This document shows, piece after piece, positions 1-6,626 of a stretch of DNA of 14,501 nt. Numbering within the stretch: position 1 is the first letter of the stretch; the number at the start of each line of letters is the position of its first letter. This stretch comes from CAYRVF01 sp964427535 (lineage in GTDB: Bacteria; Chloroflexota; Ktedonobacteria; Ktedonobacterales; JADMIN01): positions 1 to 14,501 of the forward strand of contig CAYRVF010000127.1 in assembly GCA_964427535.1 (NCBI GenBank), in the 5' to 3' direction. Below the pieces are notes generated by a model. It searched no databases. It worked only from the letters and a program-made list of their open reading frames with translations, and was not told where the DNA came from. A program made the position numbers and the translations under genes.

Positions 1-41
1 CCCCTCTCCCCGCAGGGAGAGGGGCTGGGGGTGAGGCCCCC
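1..41. repeat. GC-rich inverted repeat pair, dispersed-repeat type
   Basis: CCCCTCTCCC (1-10) and GGGAGAGGGG (15-24) form a perfect 10-bp stem with a 4-base loop. It is followed directly by GGGGG (27-31) and CCCCC (37-41) around TGAGG. This arrangement resembles small noncoding repeats that I recall as common in high-GC genomes such as Chloroflexota; copy number cannot be judged from one window. No T-run follows on either strand, so it is a poor intrinsic terminator, although it lies downstream of the minus-strand hydrolase. Confidence 0.55.
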
Positions 42-98
42 GACACCGCGGCCCGCTCCAACCCGACCCCATTCGCCACGAGCCCTCGCCTCACTGTC

Positions 99-118
99 CC
101 TTCCCTCTTTGGGGAAGG
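99..118. repeat. Short hairpin downstream of the hydrolase gene
   Basis: CCTTCCC (99-105) pairs with GGGAAGG (112-118) around a 6-base loop, about 22 bases past the hydrolase stop codon. It may act as a weak 3' hairpin. It lacks a T-tract on the minus strand and is embedded in the same C/T- and G/A-rich sequence as the repeat at 1-41, so a degenerate second copy of that repeat family is equally likely. Confidence 0.4.
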
Positions 119-140
119 AGTAGGGGGAGAGGTTCGCGAC

Positions 141-968
141 TCACTCGTCCTCGCCGCCGTCTTCGTCGTCTTCGTCGTCCTCGTCGATGAATTCGACGTC
201 CAGGTACTCGGTCATCCAGTCGTACACGGCGCGATAGACTTCGTCGGCGACTTCGTCCAGCGAGTGGCCCGCGTTGTCGAAGATCATCAGCTCTTTCGGC
301 TCGTGCGCCATCTCGTAGATCGCCTCGGAGGTTTCCGGCGGAACGACGTCATCTTGCCGCCCCGCGATCAGCAGCACCGCGCACTCCTCGGGCAGCTCTT
401 CGATCGTGTCTTCGCCGGGGTCAAGCGTCGAGAGCGCGGCGACCGCACGCACGTCGGCCGAGGCGGCCGCGGCCTGCAGCATCACAGCGCCGCCGCGTGA
501 GTGACCGACCAAGCCCATCACGTCGACGCCCTCGCTCTCCAGGAAGCCCAGCCCCGCGAGCACGTCGAGCAGGTCCTCCTCGGTGTCGTTCGGATCGCGG
601 AACTGAATGTGCAGGCTGCTCGTGCCATCGTCTTTGAGCTGCTGGCACAATCGGGGGTATAGGCCCTGCGCGGGAGAGTCGAAGCCTCCGCCCGAGCCGC
701 CGACCAGGATGACGCCTCGCTCGGCATCCTCAGCCTCGTAGTACCGGCACTGGATGTCCCCGCGATTGGTCAGCATGGTGATGGGAATGTAGCCCTCGGT
801 CTCGGGTTCGGCCACGATGTCGGTGACGAGCATCTCCAGCTCTGAGTCATCCTCATCGCCCATCTCTACGTGCTCGGCGACATCTTCGAGGTCCAGGTCG
901 GTGTCATCCATCTCAGGGCCCTGATCTGCCTCGTCGCCATGCGTGTGCTGGGAATCGTCATGTGTCAT
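141..968 (-). CDS. Alpha/beta hydrolase (dienelactone-hydrolase-like) with strongly acidic ends
   Basis: A 275-residue predicted cytosolic hydrolase. The nucleophile elbow GHSRGG is at 155-160 (Ser157). An acid candidate lies at Asp206/207 (GRQDDVVP) and the His at 235 (NAGHS), spaced as in alpha/beta hydrolases. VGGSGGG at 89-95 is a plausible oxyanion-hole strand-loop. The fold occupies about 60-256. Residues 1-68 contain no Lys or Arg and are dense in Asp/Glu, and the last 17 residues are almost all Asp/Glu/Gly. Both tails are probably disordered. The ATG at 968 was chosen because GAGGAG lies 8 bases upstream; the frame stays open to 1202, but the upstream part is Arg-rich and overlaps the divergent promoter. 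There is no signal peptide. The substrate is unknown. It is transcribed divergently from the MerR gene, so shared control is possible. Confidence 0.85.
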   Translation of the reverse strand: MTHDDSQHTHGDEADQGPEMDDTDLDLEDVAEHVEMGDEDDSELEMLVTDIVAEPETEGYIPITMLTNRGDIQCRYYEAEDAERGVILVGGSGGGFDSPAQGLYPRLCQQLKDDGTSSLHIQFRDPNDTEEDLLDVLAGLGFLESEGVDVMGLVGHSRGGAVMLQAAAASADVRAVAALSTLDPGEDTIEELPEECAVLLIAGRQDDVVPPETSEAIYEMAHEPKELMIFDNAGHSLDEVADEVYRAVYDWMTEYLDVEFIDEDDEDDEDGGEDE

Positions 969-983
969 GGAGGCTTCTCCTCG

Positions 984-1001
984 CCCGCGACTACTCGCGG
1001 G
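984..1001 (-). promoter_or_regulatory. 5'-UTR hairpin next to the hydrolase ribosome binding site
   Basis: On the minus strand CCCGCGA-GTAG-TCGCGGG is a perfect 7-bp stem with a 4-base loop, ending immediately before the GAGGAG Shine-Dalgarno sequence. The SD itself can pair with CCTC just before the ATG. The structure is seen in the sequence; a role in tuning translation is inference. Confidence 0.35.
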
Positions 1002-1138
1002 TCGTGTATGTGCGAGCCGGTACAGTGGTGCGTATGCCGCACAGGGCATGCCCGCCAACCAACTAACCGAAACGCGACGGCGTCTGTGCGTGTTGCCGTA
1101 CGCCTGACTTCGTATACGCGCAGCACGTGCCAGGGTTA

Positions 1139-1167
1139 TTGACAGTGACAGTGTAAATGTGTATAAT
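1139..1167 (+). promoter_or_regulatory. Consensus sigma-70-type promoter of the MerR gene
   Basis: TTGACA (1139-1144) and TATAAT (1162-1167) are both perfect consensus and are separated by exactly 17 bp. Six bases separate the -10 box from the ATG at 1174, so the expected start nucleotide is the A of that ATG and the mRNA would be leaderless. The spacer contains GACAGT twice in tandem (1140-1145, 1146-1151) and a weak ACA/TGT dyad, possible sites for autoregulation. MerR activators usually act on 19-20 bp spacers, so this promoter does not look like a classical MerR-activated one. Confidence 0.8.
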
Positions 1168-1173
1168 GCCGCC

Positions 1174-1755
1174 ATGAGCGGACCAGTGAGCGGACTGACC
1201 ATCGACGAGCTGGCGGAACAGGCGGGCGTCCCGATTCGGACCGTGCGCTACTACATCGCGGAGGGGTTGCTCCCAGGGCCAGGCACGCGCGGAAAAGGCG
1301 CGCTCTACAGTGGGGAGCAACTGTCGCGGCTGCTGCTGATTCGCCGTCTGACGGAGCGTCATATGCCACTCGCCGAGATTCGCGAGGTGCTCGCCGGTCT
1401 TGGGCCGGGTGAGGCGCGGGCGTTGCTCCAGCAGGAAGACCGCCGCGCCGCGACGTTGCGGTCCGCCGCGCGGTCGCCCGCGCCGAAAGAATACATCTCG
1501 GCGTTGCTCGAAAGCGCACGCGAGGCGCGCGGAGGTCTGTCTAAGGCGGCGCGAGCGCCAGAGCCGCCAGCGGTCGTGCCGCAGACCATGCGGCCTCCGC
1601 TGACCGAACCGCCCGGCGAGACGTGGGAGCGCGTCGAACTCGCGCCCGGACTGGAGCTGCACGTCCGCGCCGACGCCAAGCAGCATCTGCGGCCGCTCAT
1701 CGCGCGCATACGCGCCGCTGCCGCCGAGGAACGGCAGGAGCCACCGCGCGCGTGA
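1174..1755 (+). CDS. MerR-family transcriptional regulator
   Basis: A 193-residue regulator. The winged helix-turn-helix spans about 8-75: LTIDELAEQAGVPIRTVRYY is the MerR recognition helix region, GLLPGPG starts the wing, and RLLLIRRLTERHMPLAEIREVL is the second helical pair. The region 78-125 is helical and could be the dimerisation coil. A Pro-rich linker (about 128-149) leads to a short C-terminal segment (150-182) that may be an effector or partner-binding tail. There is no Cys, so it is not a thiol metal sensor of the MerR/CueR type. The ATG at 1174 is preferred over the in-frame GTG at 1159, which overlaps the -10 box. No SD is present, consistent with a leaderless message. It lies upstream of the VWA gene in the same direction and probably regulates it or itself; the ligand is unknown. 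Confidence 0.85.
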   Translation: MSGPVSGLTIDELAEQAGVPIRTVRYYIAEGLLPGPGTRGKGALYSGEQLSRLLLIRRLTERHMPLAEIREVLAGLGPGEARALLQQEDRRAATLRSAARSPAPKEYISALLESAREARGGLSKAARAPEPPAVVPQTMRPPLTEPPGETWERVELAPGLELHVRADAKQHLRPLIARIRAAAAEERQEPPRA

Positions 1756-1874
1756 CGTATAGCCAGCCGTCGTCTCGTTCGGTACGCGCGCCGCATCCGC
1801 CGTGTTGTGCGAGCAACGCCCGTCACATCTGACGTCATGCGCGGGCAGCGCCCGCAACGTCCACCGTTCTGTAG

Positions 1875-1894
1875 GGGCGAGGCATGCCTCGCCC
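1875..1894. repeat. Perfect 20-bp palindrome in the MerR-VWA spacer
   Basis: The 20 bases are fully self-complementary around a central AT, reading GGGCGAGGCA and its complement, and are flanked by GTAG on the left and GCCCCG on the right. The same 245-base spacer (1756-2000) also holds TGACGTCA (1830-1837) and a GCGGGC-AGC-GCCCGC hairpin (1841-1855). The palindrome resembles short dispersed repeats of Chloroflexota and cyanobacteria (recollection, unverified). It may instead fold in the transcript between the two genes. There is no T-run, so it is not an obvious terminator. Confidence 0.6.
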
Positions 1895-1958
1895 GCCCCG
1901 GCCAGAGGACACTATCCCCTGGCAAAGCAGCCGCACGCCTACCGCTTGTTCGCGGCGG

Positions 1959-1981
1959 CAGGTATGCCCACAGGTATACCC
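1959..1981 (+). promoter_or_regulatory. Tandem CAGGTATnCCC repeat upstream of the VWA gene
   Basis: CAGGTATGCCC (1959-1969) and CAGGTATACCC (1971-1981) are spaced 12 bases apart and end 19 bases before the VWA start. The second copy contains the palindrome GGTATACC. They could be binding sites, for example for the upstream MerR protein, or a chance duplication. No convincing -35/-10 pair was found here, so the VWA gene may depend on read-through from the MerR promoter. Confidence 0.3.
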
Positions 1982-2000
1982 GTATGAGGGGAGGACACCA

Positions 2001-3365
2001 ATGTCCAGCACATCCGATTCGTCCGAGCGCGACTCTGCCGCGCGTGTAGACATCGTCCTCGAGGCCCGGCCCGAGCGGCATTTGGTCCGGCCAACCGGCA
2101 GCAAGCGACATGTCGACTTTGTTGTGCGCGTGCTGGCAGGCCCGGCCGCGACGCCGGTGAGCCGTCTGCCGCTGACGCTGGGGTTGGTGATCGACCGCAG
2201 CGGCTCGATGCATGGCGACAAGCTGCGCACCGCCAAGGCCGCGGCTCTCGCCGTCCTCGACCAGCTCGATGCGCGCGACCGTGTAGCCCTTGTCGTCTTC
2301 GATGACCACATCGACGTGCTGCGCGAGCTTACCCCCGTTACGCTGGAGGTGAAGGCGCACGCGCGGGCCGAGTTGGCGCGCATCGAAGCGCGCGGCAGCA
2401 CCGCGCTACACGAAGGCTGGCTCACTGGTTGCCGGGCGATTGCTCCCACCGATACAGCTATGGCGCCCGAGCGTCAACTGGCGCGCTGTTATCTGCTCAC
2501 GGACGGGCTAGCCAACGTCGGCGAGACGGACCACGAGCGCATCGCGTCCGAGGCGGCGGGCATCCGCGAGCACGCGGGCGTTGGCACGAGCACCTTCGGC
2601 ATCGGCGAAGACTACGACGAGGGGCTGCTCGGCCCGATGGCCGTCGCCGGATGGGGCCAGTTCCACTCGCTGCGCTCGGTGGACGAGATTGCGCGGACCT
2701 TCAGCGGGGAACTGGGCGAGCTGCTAGCGGTCGCCGCTCCACAGGTGCGTATCGAGATCCAGGCTGACCGTGGTGTGCGCGCCGAGGTGATTAGCGCGTA
2801 CCAGTTGACACCGGGCACGCAGCCCGTCGACGGCAGATACACCTGGACGGTAGGCCTCGGCGACTTGCTCAACGGCGACGAGAAGCACGCCGTCGTCCGC
2901 TTCGCCTTTCCGCCGCGGCCCGAAGGAAGCGAGGACGCGTCAGTGCGGGCACGCGTCGTCTGGGGCACGGGCCGCGACGAGCACGCGACAGCCTGGCACG
3001 AAGTGCGTTTCACCTACGCCAGCCAGAGCGCGTGTGACGACGAACCCCAGGACCCGGCGGTGATGCGATGGGTAGGGAAGCACTCCGCCGACCGCGCCCA
3101 CCGCGAGGCGCTGCTGCTGAGCAAGAACGGCGACATGGAGCAGGCGCGCCACGTGCTGCGCTCAGCATCGCGGCACATCAGCCAGTATGCCGCCGACGAT
3201 GCTGAGCTGCGCACCGAGGTGGCCGGGCTCGATGCGCTCGACGAGCAGATTGCTGAGCGTCCTCTGTCTTCACGTATGTCGAAAGAGGCGTACTTCCAGC
3301 GCCAGCGCTCCTCACGCAGCCAGCGCGACTACCGGGGTGGCGCCGAGCCGCCCGAGCAGCACTGA
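2001..3365 (+). CDS. VWA-domain protein with complete MIDAS
   Basis: A 454-residue protein with no signal peptide or membrane segment, so probably cytosolic. The von Willebrand A domain spans about 55-245. The metal-ion-dependent adhesion site is complete: DRSGS (Asp65, Ser67, Ser69), Thr134 in GST, and Asp168 in LLTDG. A beta-rich segment (about 247-340) follows, as in YfbK- and inter-alpha-inhibitor-like VWA proteins. Next is a helical segment (352-420) with a tetratricopeptide-like look, then a basic, Ser/Arg-rich tail. MIDAS-type VWA domains bind Mg2+-dependent protein partners; the partner here is unknown. The start at 2001 has GGGGAGGA just upstream. The frame is open further back to 1884, but that stretch runs through the palindrome. 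Its position behind a MerR gene suggests they form a pair. Confidence 0.85.
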   Translation: MSSTSDSSERDSAARVDIVLEARPERHLVRPTGSKRHVDFVVRVLAGPAATPVSRLPLTLGLVIDRSGSMHGDKLRTAKAAALAVLDQLDARDRVALVVFDDHIDVLRELTPVTLEVKAHARAELARIEARGSTALHEGWLTGCRAIAPTDTAMAPERQLARCYLLTDGLANVGETDHERIASEAAGIREHAGVGTSTFGIGEDYDEGLLGPMAVAGWGQFHSLRSVDEIARTFSGELGELLAVAAPQVRIEIQADRGVRAEVISAYQLTPGTQPVDGRYTWTVGLGDLLNGDEKHAVVRFAFPPRPEGSEDASVRARVVWGTGRDEHATAWHEVRFTYASQSACDDEPQDPAVMRWVGKHSADRAHREALLLSKNGDMEQARHVLRSASRHISQYAADDAELRTEVAGLDALDEQIAERPLSSRMSKEAYFQRQRSSRSQRDYRGGAEPPEQH

Positions 3366-3386
3366 CAGACGGTCTCTCGCGTGAAC

Positions 3387-3427
3387 GAAACCGCCCGGAC
3401 CGATATCCAGCCGGTTCGGGCGGTTTC
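3387..3427. terminator. Bidirectional terminator between the VWA gene and rho
   Basis: GAAACCGCCCG (3387-3397) and CGGGCGGTTTC (3417-3427) form a perfect 11-bp stem. It extends inward to 16 bp with one G-T pair, leaving a 9-base loop. T-rich bases end the stem on both strands. It lies 22 bases after the VWA stop and 26 bases after the rho stop on the other strand, so it can end both convergent transcripts. Confidence 0.85.
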
Positions 3428-3452
3428 TGTTGTCAGGCGTTGGAACGAGCGG

Positions 3453-5960
3453 TTAGACGTGCGGCGCGGATGTGACCCAGCCGCTCTGCTCGAGTGCCTG
3501 CAGCAGCGCCGAGTTCGACGGCGTGCGCTCCAGTACGCTGAGCAGTTGCTGCGTGGCTTGCAGGGTCGGCAGATCGGCGAGCTTGCGCCGCAAGGCGGTC
3601 GATGCGCGCAGCTCCTCCGGCGAGAGCAGCATTTCCTCGCGGCGCGTGCTGGACTTCATCACGTCCACCGCAGGGAAGAGGCGGCGCTGCGCCAGATCGC
3701 GCGAGAGGTGCAGCTCCATGTTGCCGGTGCCCTTGAACTCCTCGTAGACGACGTCGTCCTGGCGGCTGCCGGTGTCGACCAGTGTCGTGGCGAGAATCGT
3801 CAGGCTGCCGCCCTCTTCCAGCTTGCGCGCCGCGCCGAATGCCCGCCGTCCCGTATCCAGCGCCTGGGCGTCGATGCCGCCCGAGAGGGTGCGGCCCTGG
3901 CCCCGGCTGGCGAGGTTCTCGGCGCGCGCCAGGCGTGTCAGCGAGTCGAGCACCATGAAGGCGTCGCGTCCCGACTCGGCGACCCGTTTCGCGCGCTCTA
4001 CCGCGACCTGCACGAGCCAGGCGTGGCGCTCGGTCTCCTCGTCGAAGCTGGCGGCGTAGACGTGTCCGCCGCGCGGCTCCAGGCGGGCGCGCAGATCAGT
4101 GACCTCCTCAGGCCGCTCACCGACGAGCACCGCCATCACGACGGCATCGGGGTAGCCCGCGAGCACTGCTTCCGCCGCCTCACGGATGAGCGTGGTCTTG
4201 CCGGTCTTCGGCGGGGCGACGACGAGCGCGCGCGAGCCAAAGCCGAGCGGCGAGAACAGATCGATCAGGCGTGTCGAGATCAGCGGCTGGCGTCCCTGCT
4301 CCAGGTGGATGCGCTCCGTCGGGAAGGTGGCCGTCAACTGCTCGAAAAGTGGGCGACCGGCAAGCTGCTCCGGCTCCTGATTATTGATGAGATCGACCGA
4401 GGTGACGACACGCCGTCCGTTGCGCTCGTCGGCATGCCCGGTGATGATGTCACCCGAGCGCAGTCCCAGCCGTCGCGCGTCCTCTGGATTGAACCGCGCG
4501 ACCGAGGTGAGCGTACGCTGATCGAGCAGTTCCGCGGGCGATATGCCGTGGCCGCCGCCCAGCCAAACGATGCCCGAGATATCCACCGTGACGCCGCGCG
4601 TCGGGGGCAGCGGCGCCGGCTGGCGATTGCTGTAGCCGCCATAGCGTGACTGCTGGCCCTGCGCTGGAACGTTCGTGTAGAGCCCACGCTCGCTGGTGTC
4701 GCGTCCCGGCCGGTTGCGGGAGCCGCGCGTGTCGGTGTAGCCGCCGCGTGCGTCGCCCATGCCGCGCCGGTCGTGTGGCGTGCGCCGGTCGTGTCCGGGT
4801 GTACGCAGATTGTTGCGTCTGCCCATCGACCCGCGATCATTGTAGCCACCCTGATCGCCGCGTCCGCCTATCGAGGAACGTCCACCGCGCCCATCTTGGT
4901 AGCCGCCGCGCTCGTGGCCCTGCTGGCCGTCGCCGCCATACTGGCCGTAGTCGCCGTAGGAGCGTCCCCGCACCGGGCGTCCGCCCGCGGGCCGGTCTTG
5001 CTGCGTTCCCTGGCCCGCGTTGGGCCCGGCGTAGGGATCGTACTGGCTGTAGCGATTATGTGGCGCATACGGACCGGAAGGCTGGTTGCCGCCGTTGCTC
5101 TGGCCGTAGGGCGCTCGTGGCTGCTGCTGGTCGTAGCCGCCGCGTTGTGGTCCGCGCCCGCCAGGACTGTAGGGGACGGCGCCCCGGTTGGAGCCACCCT
5201 GGCCGAAGGTGCGCTGTGGCCGTCCATCGGGTCGGTTCATGCGTGTGGGACGCTGCGATGGCTGCGGGTGTGGTTGTGGCTCATGTGCAGCGGTCTGGTC
5301 GCCCGCGCGGGCATCAGCCTGCTGGTGCTCGTCGACATCACTCGTCGGAGCGTGCGCAACGGGCGCTGACTGTGCGTTCTGGTTCCCGGCTTCGGCGTTC
5401 TCCGCCTCTGGCCGTGTGCTGGTTGCGGAGCCGCGGCGCGGGCGCCCGGTGCGGGTTGGCCGCACGTGCGCACCATCCGCGGCGGTCGGCGCATCCTGTG
5501 CCGGGTCCTCTGGCACGGCGGCCTCGACTGAAGCGGCAGCCCGGCGTGTTCGGCGCGCGCGTGACGATGGCGCATCCGTGGCTGGCGCATCCGGCGCGGC
5601 GGCGGCTGAGGACTCGGCCTCGGTTGGCGCGACCGTCTCACTCGTGGCGGCTGACCGGGACGTGCGGCGGCGCGGCGGGCGCGCGGGCGCGGTGCTGGCG
5701 GTGGAGGTATCAGATGCCTCGTGCTGCTCAACGGGCTCGGCAGGGGCCGACGCGGCGCGTGCGCGGCTGGTGCGGCGGCGAGGCGCGGTGGTGGGGGCGC
5801 TCTCGGTGCCAGCGTCTGCCGCGGGAGACGCTGGGGCTGCCGTGCTCGCCGCTGACGATGCGTTCAGCGCGGGAGCGTCTTCGACATGGCCCGGCTGCGT
5901 CGTCGCGTCCTGGCGGCGTGTCCGGCGGCGAGTAGGAGTAGGAACTTGATCTTCTGGCAC
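3453..5960 (-). CDS. rho: Transcription termination factor Rho with ~450-residue disordered N-terminal extension
   Basis: An 835-residue hexameric RNA-dependent ATPase/translocase that ends transcription; E. coli Rho is 419. The ATPase core is intact: Walker A APPKTGKT (Lys588), GERPEE at 614-619, Walker B AFMVLDS (Asp672), Q-loop GRTLSGG (689-695), R-loop GSRQDD (731-736), then EEFKGTGNMELHLSR. The preceding domain (about 456-528) keeps the RRLGLRSGDIITG part of the Rho cold-shock fold, but the usual GFGFLR RNA-binding motif is not recognisable; GIVWLGGGHG stands there. Residues 1-230 are Ala/Pro/Ser-rich with five Arg clusters, and 230-453 are Gly/Gln/Arg/Tyr-rich with RGG motifs. No N-terminal Rho helix bundle was seen. 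The GTG at 5960 is chosen for AGGAGG five bases upstream; an in-frame ATG at 5987 lacks an SD. It is convergent with the VWA gene and shares its terminator. Confidence 0.93.
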   Translation of the reverse strand: MPEDQVPTPTRRRTRRQDATTQPGHVEDAPALNASSAASTAAPASPAADAGTESAPTTAPRRRTSRARAASAPAEPVEQHEASDTSTASTAPARPPRRRTSRSAATSETVAPTEAESSAAAAPDAPATDAPSSRARRTRRAAASVEAAVPEDPAQDAPTAADGAHVRPTRTGRPRRGSATSTRPEAENAEAGNQNAQSAPVAHAPTSDVDEHQQADARAGDQTAAHEPQPHPQPSQRPTRMNRPDGRPQRTFGQGGSNRGAVPYSPGGRGPQRGGYDQQQPRAPYGQSNGGNQPSGPYAPHNRYSQYDPYAGPNAGQGTQQDRPAGGRPVRGRSYGDYGQYGGDGQQGHERGGYQDGRGGRSSIGGRGDQGGYNDRGSMGRRNNLRTPGHDRRTPHDRRGMGDARGGYTDTRGSRNRPGRDTSERGLYTNVPAQGQQSRYGGYSNRQPAPLPPTRGVTVDISGIVWLGGGHGISPAELLDQRTLTSVARFNPEDARRLGLRSGDIITGHADERNGRRVVTSVDLINNQEPEQLAGRPLFEQLTATFPTERIHLEQGRQPLISTRLIDLFSPLGFGSRALVVAPPKTGKTTLIREAAEAVLAGYPDAVVMAVLVGERPEEVTDLRARLEPRGGHVYAASFDEETERHAWLVQVAVERAKRVAESGRDAFMVLDSLTRLARAENLASRGQGRTLSGGIDAQALDTGRRAFGAARKLEEGGSLTILATTLVDTGSRQDDVVYEEFKGTGNMELHLSRDLAQRRLFPAVDVMKSSTRREEMLLSPEELRASTALRRKLADLPTLQATQQLLSVLERTPSNSALLQALEQSGWVTSAPHV

Positions 5961-6098
5961 GTAGGCCTCCTGAAGGGTATTGCACATCGCGGAACGAGAG
6001 CAACGCGCGCCGCGTTCGGCAGAAGCAACGAATGTCAGATCGCCGCGCTGGAACGAGAGGACACCAGCCACGCGCAGACAATCCAGGGCAACAACGAC
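5961..6098 (-). promoter_or_regulatory. Leader region of rho
   Basis: These 138 bases should contain the rho 5' leader. CTCTCGTTCC occurs twice on the minus strand (plus-strand positions 5991-6000 and 6050-6059, 59 bases apart). Only weak promoter-like hexamers are visible (TTGCTC, 16 bases, AATACC, the latter near 5975-5980). E. coli rho is autoregulated by termination in its own leader; whether this leader does the same cannot be told from sequence. Confidence 0.3.
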
Positions 6099-6548
6099 TT
6101 ATTGCGAATGCATAAACGGTGTATCACTCCGTGGCGCGGGCAGCGCCGCCAGCCGACAATACGTCGAACCTCGAATGGCCGCGGTGACATGCGCCGCATA
6201 ATAAACGTACAGTTCTATCTCGTGGACGGCACCTGTGAAGTTCTCGGGTTGCCACAGTCCATTAGGAGGATCTGGCAGCCGCTCCAGCGCATACTGGGCA
6301 TGCGCGAGACGAACCGGAGATACGAGACAGCGCCGAATCAGTTGGCTGAGCGCCGCGGCTACGTCTGGCCGGATTCCCTGGCGCATGCGCCACCGGAAAG
6401 AGATGCGTACGCGGTTCACTCGAGTGTGTGCGGCGCGACGTACGGCGATGGGATGGCAGATGCTCGTATGCCATCGGAATGGACGGCGCGCGCGGACGTC
6501 TGATGCGAGATGGACTCGCGGACCGACCGGAGCCGCCAGGAGCAGCAT
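6099..6548 (-). CDS. Possible small basic protein, unrecognised
   Basis: An open frame of 149 codons from ATG at 6548 to TAA at 6099, in the same direction as rho and 138 bases upstream of it. The product is basic and Arg-rich, with a helical-looking middle (IRPDVAAALSQLIRRCL) and no membrane segment or known motif. Third codon positions look moderately GC-rich, as in the neighbouring genes, which weakly favours a real gene. The ATG directly abuts the TGA of a 15-codon frame, so translation would have to be coupled; there is no SD of its own. A chance frame in GC-rich DNA remains quite possible. Confidence 0.25.
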   Translation of the reverse strand: MLLLAAPVGPRVHLASDVRARRPFRWHTSICHPIAVRRAAHTRVNRVRISFRWRMRQGIRPDVAAALSQLIRRCLVSPVRLAHAQYALERLPDPPNGLWQPENFTGAVHEIELYVYYAAHVTAAIRGSTYCRLAALPAPRSDTPFMHSQ

Positions 6549-6596
6549 TCACAGCCACGGCTGAGAAGGGAGTGTGAAGATAGTGCTCACCGGCAT
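6549..6596 (-). CDS. Possible 15-residue leader peptide
   Basis: ATG at 6596 encodes MPVSTIFTLPSQPWL and ends in a TGA (6549-6551) that touches the ATG of the 149-codon frame. AGGAAG lies six bases upstream of the start and a perfect TATAAT lies about 30 bases upstream. The TGA-ATG contact would allow ribosome re-initiation. It is too short to assess by composition and is listed only because the promoter element, SD and coupling coincide. Confidence 0.2.
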   Translation of the reverse strand: MPVSTIFTLPSQPWL

Positions 6597-6626
6597 GGGA
6601 TGCTTCCTGTTGTGACCTTCTCCCTT

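Noticed and set aside
1..140. Intrinsic terminator for the hydrolase gene
   Set aside because: Hairpins exist at 1-41 and 99-118 but neither has a T-tract on the minus strand; better described as repeats.
1159..1173. Upstream GTG start for MerR
   Set aside because: It overlaps the perfect -10 box, so it would not be in the transcript from that promoter.
1359..2449. Minus-strand frames opposite MerR and the VWA start
   Set aside because: They cross the intergenic palindrome and two confident genes; Arg/Ser-rich products without motifs.
3381..4649. 422-codon plus-strand frame opposite the Rho core
   Set aside because: It begins inside the terminator hairpin and is antisense to highly conserved Rho ATPase codons; a GC-rich shadow frame.
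4740..5240. Repetitive-looking DNA suggesting a tandem repeat or CRISPR-like array
   Set aside because: The repetition is codon-level (Gly, Gln, Arg, Tyr) inside the Rho tail; no regular repeat-spacer units occur.
4646..5949. Long plus-strand open frames opposite the 5' half of rho
   Set aside because: They are the complement of the Ala/Pro/Arg/Gly-rich tail, with low-complexity Arg/Ala products and no SD or motif. The minus-strand Rho reading is certain.
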